From Monocercomonoides exilis (taxonomy: Eukaryota > Preaxostyla > Oxymonadida > Polymastigidae): 64,000 nucleotides of DNA. The notes under the pieces are model-generated. The model saw nothing but the letters and a program-made list of their open reading frames with translations. It searched no databases and was not told the origin of the DNA. Of this stretch, positions 25,201-31,200 are shown in pieces. Within the stretch, counting starts at the first letter, position 1, and each line of letters begins with the position of its first letter. A program made the position numbers and the translations under genes. Where the stretch lies: positions 124,001 to 188,000 of the forward strand of contig LSRY02000032.1 in assembly GCA_001643675.2 (NCBI GenBank), given 5' to 3'.

Positions 25201-28200
25201 ACTGAAGAAGCGGGGCTTTGAGGAGATGAAAGGAAAGAAGAAGACTGAGAGGGAGACAAATGTGGTGTGGAAGCATTGCGCTGCCGAGCAAATTCAGCTT
25301 CAGATTGACTCAAAAATCTGTTTGACTCACTTCCCAATGAAGATCCATCAAAGTGTCTTTGAGGTGTTGTGCTCAATGCAGACGCAGCAGAAATAGCAGA
25401 CGCAGCGGCAGCCACTGCTGAAGAAGAAGAGCCAGAATTAGCCAGAAATGCCTGGTTTTGCTGACTCCCCACATAAGTTGCTACACCCAGCACGCCTTCC
25501 CGCTGCCTGCCCCGCTCGCTCAGGAAGCGCTGGGTGGACGGAGAAATACTCTCGTTCTCGGAGAAATAGCCGCGGCGCAGTGGAAGCTTGCCTCCGGAGG
25601 CGCTGACGCTGCGAGAGCGAATGAGAAGGGCGGGTGAGGTGGAGCCAGAGGTTGAAATGGAAGATGGCACGTTAAAAGAGAACGAAGGAGAAGATGATGA
25701 TGAGGAAGAGGAAGAGGAAGAAGAAGTTGAAGTGAAAGAAGGAAGTGTGGTGTCATTTGTCTGAGGAAGTGATGTGTGTTGTGGGGATTTGAAAGCAGGC
25801 GAAAAAGCGTTGCTTCTCTTTGAAAGAGAGGGAGATAGGGACATTGAATGAGCAGACTGATTACGAAGATACGAAGGCGACTTCAGAAGAGAAGATGTGC
25901 GAGATTTAGATTGAGTGGGCTGGGTGACTTGCTTGCCGGTTGGGGGGAGTTGAAGCTGGGAGTGTGTGTGGTTGGTGGTGCTCTGCTGGTCAGAAGATGA
26001 TGATCCAGTTGGAGAGTTAGAACCTGTTCCTATTCCTGTTCCATTCCCCATTCCATTTGCTGTTCCATTTGTTGTTCCACTGCCTATTGGTCGCTGCAGC
26101 ACAGGAGTCATCGTGCGTGAACGAGAAGGTGTGGGTGATGAAGGCAGCGCTTTCGTTTTGCTCCTCTGAAAATATTCTGTCCGGATGTCGCGAGAAAGGG
26201 GAGAACCTGGTGTCTTCTGTGAAAAAGAGGCGATGGATGAAGAAATGGACAGGCCAGAAGGTGTTGATGCAATAGTCATGCGTCGAGAGCGCATATAAGG
26301 TGAGGGAGAAGAAGAAGAAGAAGAAGAAGAAGAATTTTGTTTGGAGTTAAGCGGCATAATTGCATTCTTGGTATCCTTTTGCTCTCCTATTTCATTTTCT
26401 CCTCCGTTTGTGCTAGTTTTCCCCCTCTGGCTGTTGTTAGACGTTCTCGATGAGTTTGTGCTTCTTCTGCTTGCATCAGAAGCTGCATTGTTCGCACTTT
26501 GCATGCCTTTCCTCTTCATCCTCCGTCTGTTTGCTTCATCGTCATAATATTCTTCCTCTTCCTCTTCTTCTTCTTCTGTTGCTGCCACGTTCTTCACCCT
26601 CAGCCTTCCTCTTTCCTCTTCTCTTCTCCTGACCGCCAGCACAATCCTCGCCAGCCTCTCTTCTCTCGCCACTTTCTTCACCATTCTCTTGATCGCCCTC
26701 CCAAACTCCCCTCTATGTGCTGCTGAGGTGTGGATCGAAAACTGCGGAATGATTCGATTGTTCACTGCCTGAAGAAGCAGACGAGCGAATCTCAGTTGTT
26801 CTATGGGAGTTAAACCAGACGATGATGCAACTGGGTTGTTGCTGCTGGACTGCTCAGAATTGGCGGGTTGAATTCGATTTTTGCCTGTTTTGCTGTTTTG
26901 CTGCTGCAATTGTTGTGATTGTGATTGTGTTTGTGATAGTTCTTTATATGCCTGCTGTTTGTTCTGTGAAGTTGTCATTGAATTAGAATTAGAATTAGGA
27001 TTAGGATTAGCAGCAGCAGCAACAGCAGAGGGAAGTGCATCTGGCAACACAGGCGGTGCCCATATCTCTTCCAGAAGGATGGTGCTGGGATCTCTGTCCT
27101 CTATGCCATCGTCATTATCATTGCCATCATTGACATCATTATCATTATCAGATAATAATTCTGATGGGGAAGATGATTTACTTAGCTCATCAGCATTGGC
27201 TTCTTGTTTCACTTTGCTCTTTTGTGAATATTCGCGTTCTGTTTTGTCGGTTTTGTAGGTCTTGGGTTTTTTGCTTCTGATTCGAACTGTCTTTTGTAGT
27301 TTCTTTTCACTTTTTTTTTCTTCGTCTTCTTCCTCATCTTCTTCTTCCTCCTCTTCCTCTTCATCATCATCATCCTCCTCCTCCTCCTCTTCTTCCTCTT
27401 CCTCTTCCTCTTCCTCCTCATCTTCATCATCAACTTTTGCTTTGCCCTCTTTCTTTTTGTTCAAAGCATCTTTCACTCCTTTTCCTGCTTCAACCTTTCC
27501 TTCTTCTGCCTTCTCATCTTCACTCATTTCTTCTTCTTCCTCCTCCTCCTCATCGTCCTCTTCTTTGCTTTCTCTTTGTTTTTTACCTATTTTTTGTTGA
27601 GAACCTTGATTTTTCAGCATTTCTTGTCTTTTTAATGAATTTTGATTGTCAATTTTCTGTTTTATTGTTTGTGATTTTTGAGAAGTTTCCTTCATTTTCC
27701 CTCCATTTGAACTTCCCTTTTGATTTTCTGCTTTTCTTTTATCTGAACTTGACGAATCCTTCAAAGCAGAATTTTCTTTTTCCTTTTCTTTCTCCTTCTC
27801 CTTCTCTTTCGCCTTCAACCTCTCCTTCTCTTTCTCTTTCTCCCTCAGCACAATCGCATGCTTCCTCATTCTATTTCTCTCTCTCCTCTCCTTCCCTTCC
27901 TTCGCCACAATCTTCTGCTCGTCCGTCATCTGGTCATTTCCCGGCTGATACGCCTTCTCACAGGGCATCTCCGTGTGATTCGGAATGACGCACACCAGCT
28001 TCCCTTCTTCATCATAGCCAGCAATTCTTCCATTGATATCATCCAGCTCTGCAGGACCCGGAGGAGTCTTTGAGGAAGGCCTGGTGAAAACAGCCATGTT
28101 GCGTAATACAGTGACAAATGGCATGTCTGATGGGAATATGCACTGGCCGATGATTCTTCGCCCTTGCGTAATGATGGCGACGAGGGTGGAGGTTGGGTGA

Positions 28201-31200
28201 AGGAGAGGGGTGGGCAGAATCTGCTCAGAGGGAGTGCGGGAGAGGGAAGCGGGGATAGATAATGAGTCAGTGGATGAGGTTGTGGATAATTGTGTGATTG
28301 AAGTTGAAGATGAGGAAGACAAGGAAGAAGAAGAAGTTGAAGAGGAAGAAGAAGAAGGTGTTTGTGTGCCTGCCAATTGTGTTGGCTCAGTCTGTGTCAT
28401 ACAAAGCGACAGTTCATCGTCGTTTTCGCGTTGTGTCTGCTGGCTGTCTGGCTGGTTGGCTTCAGCTGTTTCACCTGCTTCGTCCATCTTATTCCCTTCA
28501 TTCCCTTCTTTTTCACTCAAATTCATAGTTTTGTCATTCACCTCTGCTCCTAAATTCTTCTTCATTTTCCCATTCCTTTCCGTTTTCCCTTCCTTTGTCC
28601 CATATTTCGCCTCTAATTCCGTTTCCTCGCTGTGGCTGTTAATCCCCTGATAAATGTGTACTTTCCCTGGAACACAGAACGCAGCCACAAAATGCGGCGT
28701 CTGGTGCCAATTCGCATGTGGATCTACAACACGCTGTGGTTCTTGTCTGAAGAATGAAGAGGAAGAGGAAGAAGATGATGATGAAGACAGCTGTCCAACT
28801 GCATTCAGCATACGAGGGGTTGAAGCAGGACTTCCCATCACACTTCTTCCAGGATAGCCAGCTGATGACGAGTAATAAGGATAAGCACCAGAAACTCCAC
28901 CAAGTGGCGAAGACAGCACAGAATTCCCAAACAGACTCGAATAACTCCCATACACTCCTCCAACATATTCTCCTCCACCAACACCCGCAGTGCCATACGG
29001 AAACCCATCGCCATACAGCAAGCTCCCCACTGAGCCATTTCCTGAATGCGCGCCATCGCTACCTCCTTGTCCATACGCCGAGTAAGGCGATACTCCCATC
29101 GTCGGGTGCAGATGCTTGCGGAGTGGGTTGATCTGCCTCACACCAGCAGATGCGCCGTCAAATTTGGAAGAGAAAGGGCGGGATCCGACAGAAGCTGAAC
29201 GGGAACTGCCAGAAGAAGAAGAAGAAGATGTGGAAGCAATGGATGACTTCTTTGAGACACCTGATGGAGACGAAGAGCGTGCTCTTTCATTGGCAGCAAA
29301 CTGTTTTTTGGCAGAGGAAGGCGGGTGGTGCAAGTTGTCATAGGAAGTTTCATCATTTCCGTTCTCGTTCTGCTCAAGTGAATACAGAAAGGAGCCTGGA
29401 AAGCCAGGTGCGGATGAACCTGAGCCTGAGCCTGAACCAGAAGCAGAAACAGAAGCAGAAGCAGCAGCAGCTGTGATGGATGAAGGGAAGAGCAGTGCGG
29501 AAGGATGATCGATTGAAGCAGTAGCTGCAGCTGCAGCTGCAGAGGCAGAAGCAGAAGAAGAAGAAGAAGGCAGCATTGCAACATCAGAAGTGGTTCTTTC
29601 ATTCTGCAAGTCAAAATAGAAATCACTCATTTCGTCTTGTCCGTTTCTTCTTCTTTTTCCCCACATTCTTTCTCTCTCCATCTTCTCCTTCTCCTTCTTC
29701 TCCTGCTCCATCTTCTGCCTTCTCATCCTCTCGTTCTCTGCATCCAGCACCCTGTTCTTCACCTCCTGCGTCGAATTCGCCAGGAAAAACGACAGAAGCA
29801 CCGTCGAGTCTTCGCAAAGTGCCAACGTGGAGCCATCGTTTGGAGGCATTGGCGGGAACTGCATGTTCTCCAGCTGGCAGAAGTCCCCTAAGTCGTTGAT
29901 GGAGATTGGCCAACCGTGGGCAGTTGGGATGGTGTGAATGGGGAAAGGGGGGAGGGTGATACGGGTTGGGTAGAGACGGGAGATGACTGAAGAAGAAGAA
30001 GAAGATGATGATGAAGAAACGGCAGCTAGTGATGTTGGTGATGATGGGATTGAGTGTGCAGTTGATGTGCCATTAGCTGCATCTCCCTGTGGACTGTTTG
30101 CTGAAGCAACTGAAGAAGAAGGCAATTGTGGAGCAATATCTGGATGTTTGATGTCTCCCAGTACAAACTGCGAAAACGAGCGGGGCAGCACGTATTCCAC
30201 AGCGCGCGTGAGTGGGAAATGGCCCGGGTAGTACATAGCAAGCGCGGAAGGGTCGATTTTCTGTCTCTTCACAGCTGGGTCAAAGGGGCTGTGCTGCTGC
30301 AGGAGCTCTTCGACGGTGTATCCGTGTGTCTCGATGGTCGGGTGGTCGATGAGGTGCGGGCGGGGAAGCTGGCGAGGAGAGGATGGAAGGGCAGGATGGG
30401 ATGATTGGGTAGATTGGGCTGATTGAGTAGATGAAGGGTCTGTGGAGGAAGAGGAGAATTCTGACTCGGTGGAAAAAGAAGAAGAAGATGATGATGATGA
30501 TGAGAAGGAAGAAGAGGAAGAAGTAGAAGTAGAAAAAGACCCGGAATTTGTAGCAGGGCCACTCCAATTAGAAGCATTTCCCACTCCAAATCCACCCTGC
30601 CCTGCCAGCCCTGCCAGCCCAGCCACTCCTGCCCCCTTTTCGCTTCCTCCAACAGGCACATTGGCAGCAAGCTCTGTGCCTTTGATTCCCATCAGCGTTC
30701 TTCTAATCCCTTCGTCGTATCGCTCAAACAGCGTCCCGTTCAGCAGCTTCACCACCTGGTTTTTTTCTGTCTCCCCCAAGTTCTCAGACTCAAAGAAGGA
30801 CAGCTGATTCTCATTGATCACTGTTGATGGCTGCGGAGGTGCGAATTTGAAGAGAAGCAGCGAAAAATCGTCGGGAACGAGCTGCAGTGTGGAGCGGTTC
30901 TCGTTCGCTTCTCGCATAATACGAGGCGCCTTTTGGGTTGTTTGACTGGGAATATCAGATAGAGAGAGATCCGAAGAAGAAGGAGAAATAGAAGATGATG
31001 ATGATAAAGATCCAGCTGAAGAAGCATTCGTGCTCTTCTGTTGCGAAGGCGACCAGAGATCGAACAGAGGGGGCTCAGGTGGGCGAGGGATCAAAATCGT
31101 CGGGCGCAGCCTCGGTGGTGAATCAGAAGTCGATTGGCGGCTTGCCTGGCGATGGCTGTGATCACACTGAGAGTTGGCAATGGAGTGCGTGCGGGAGCGG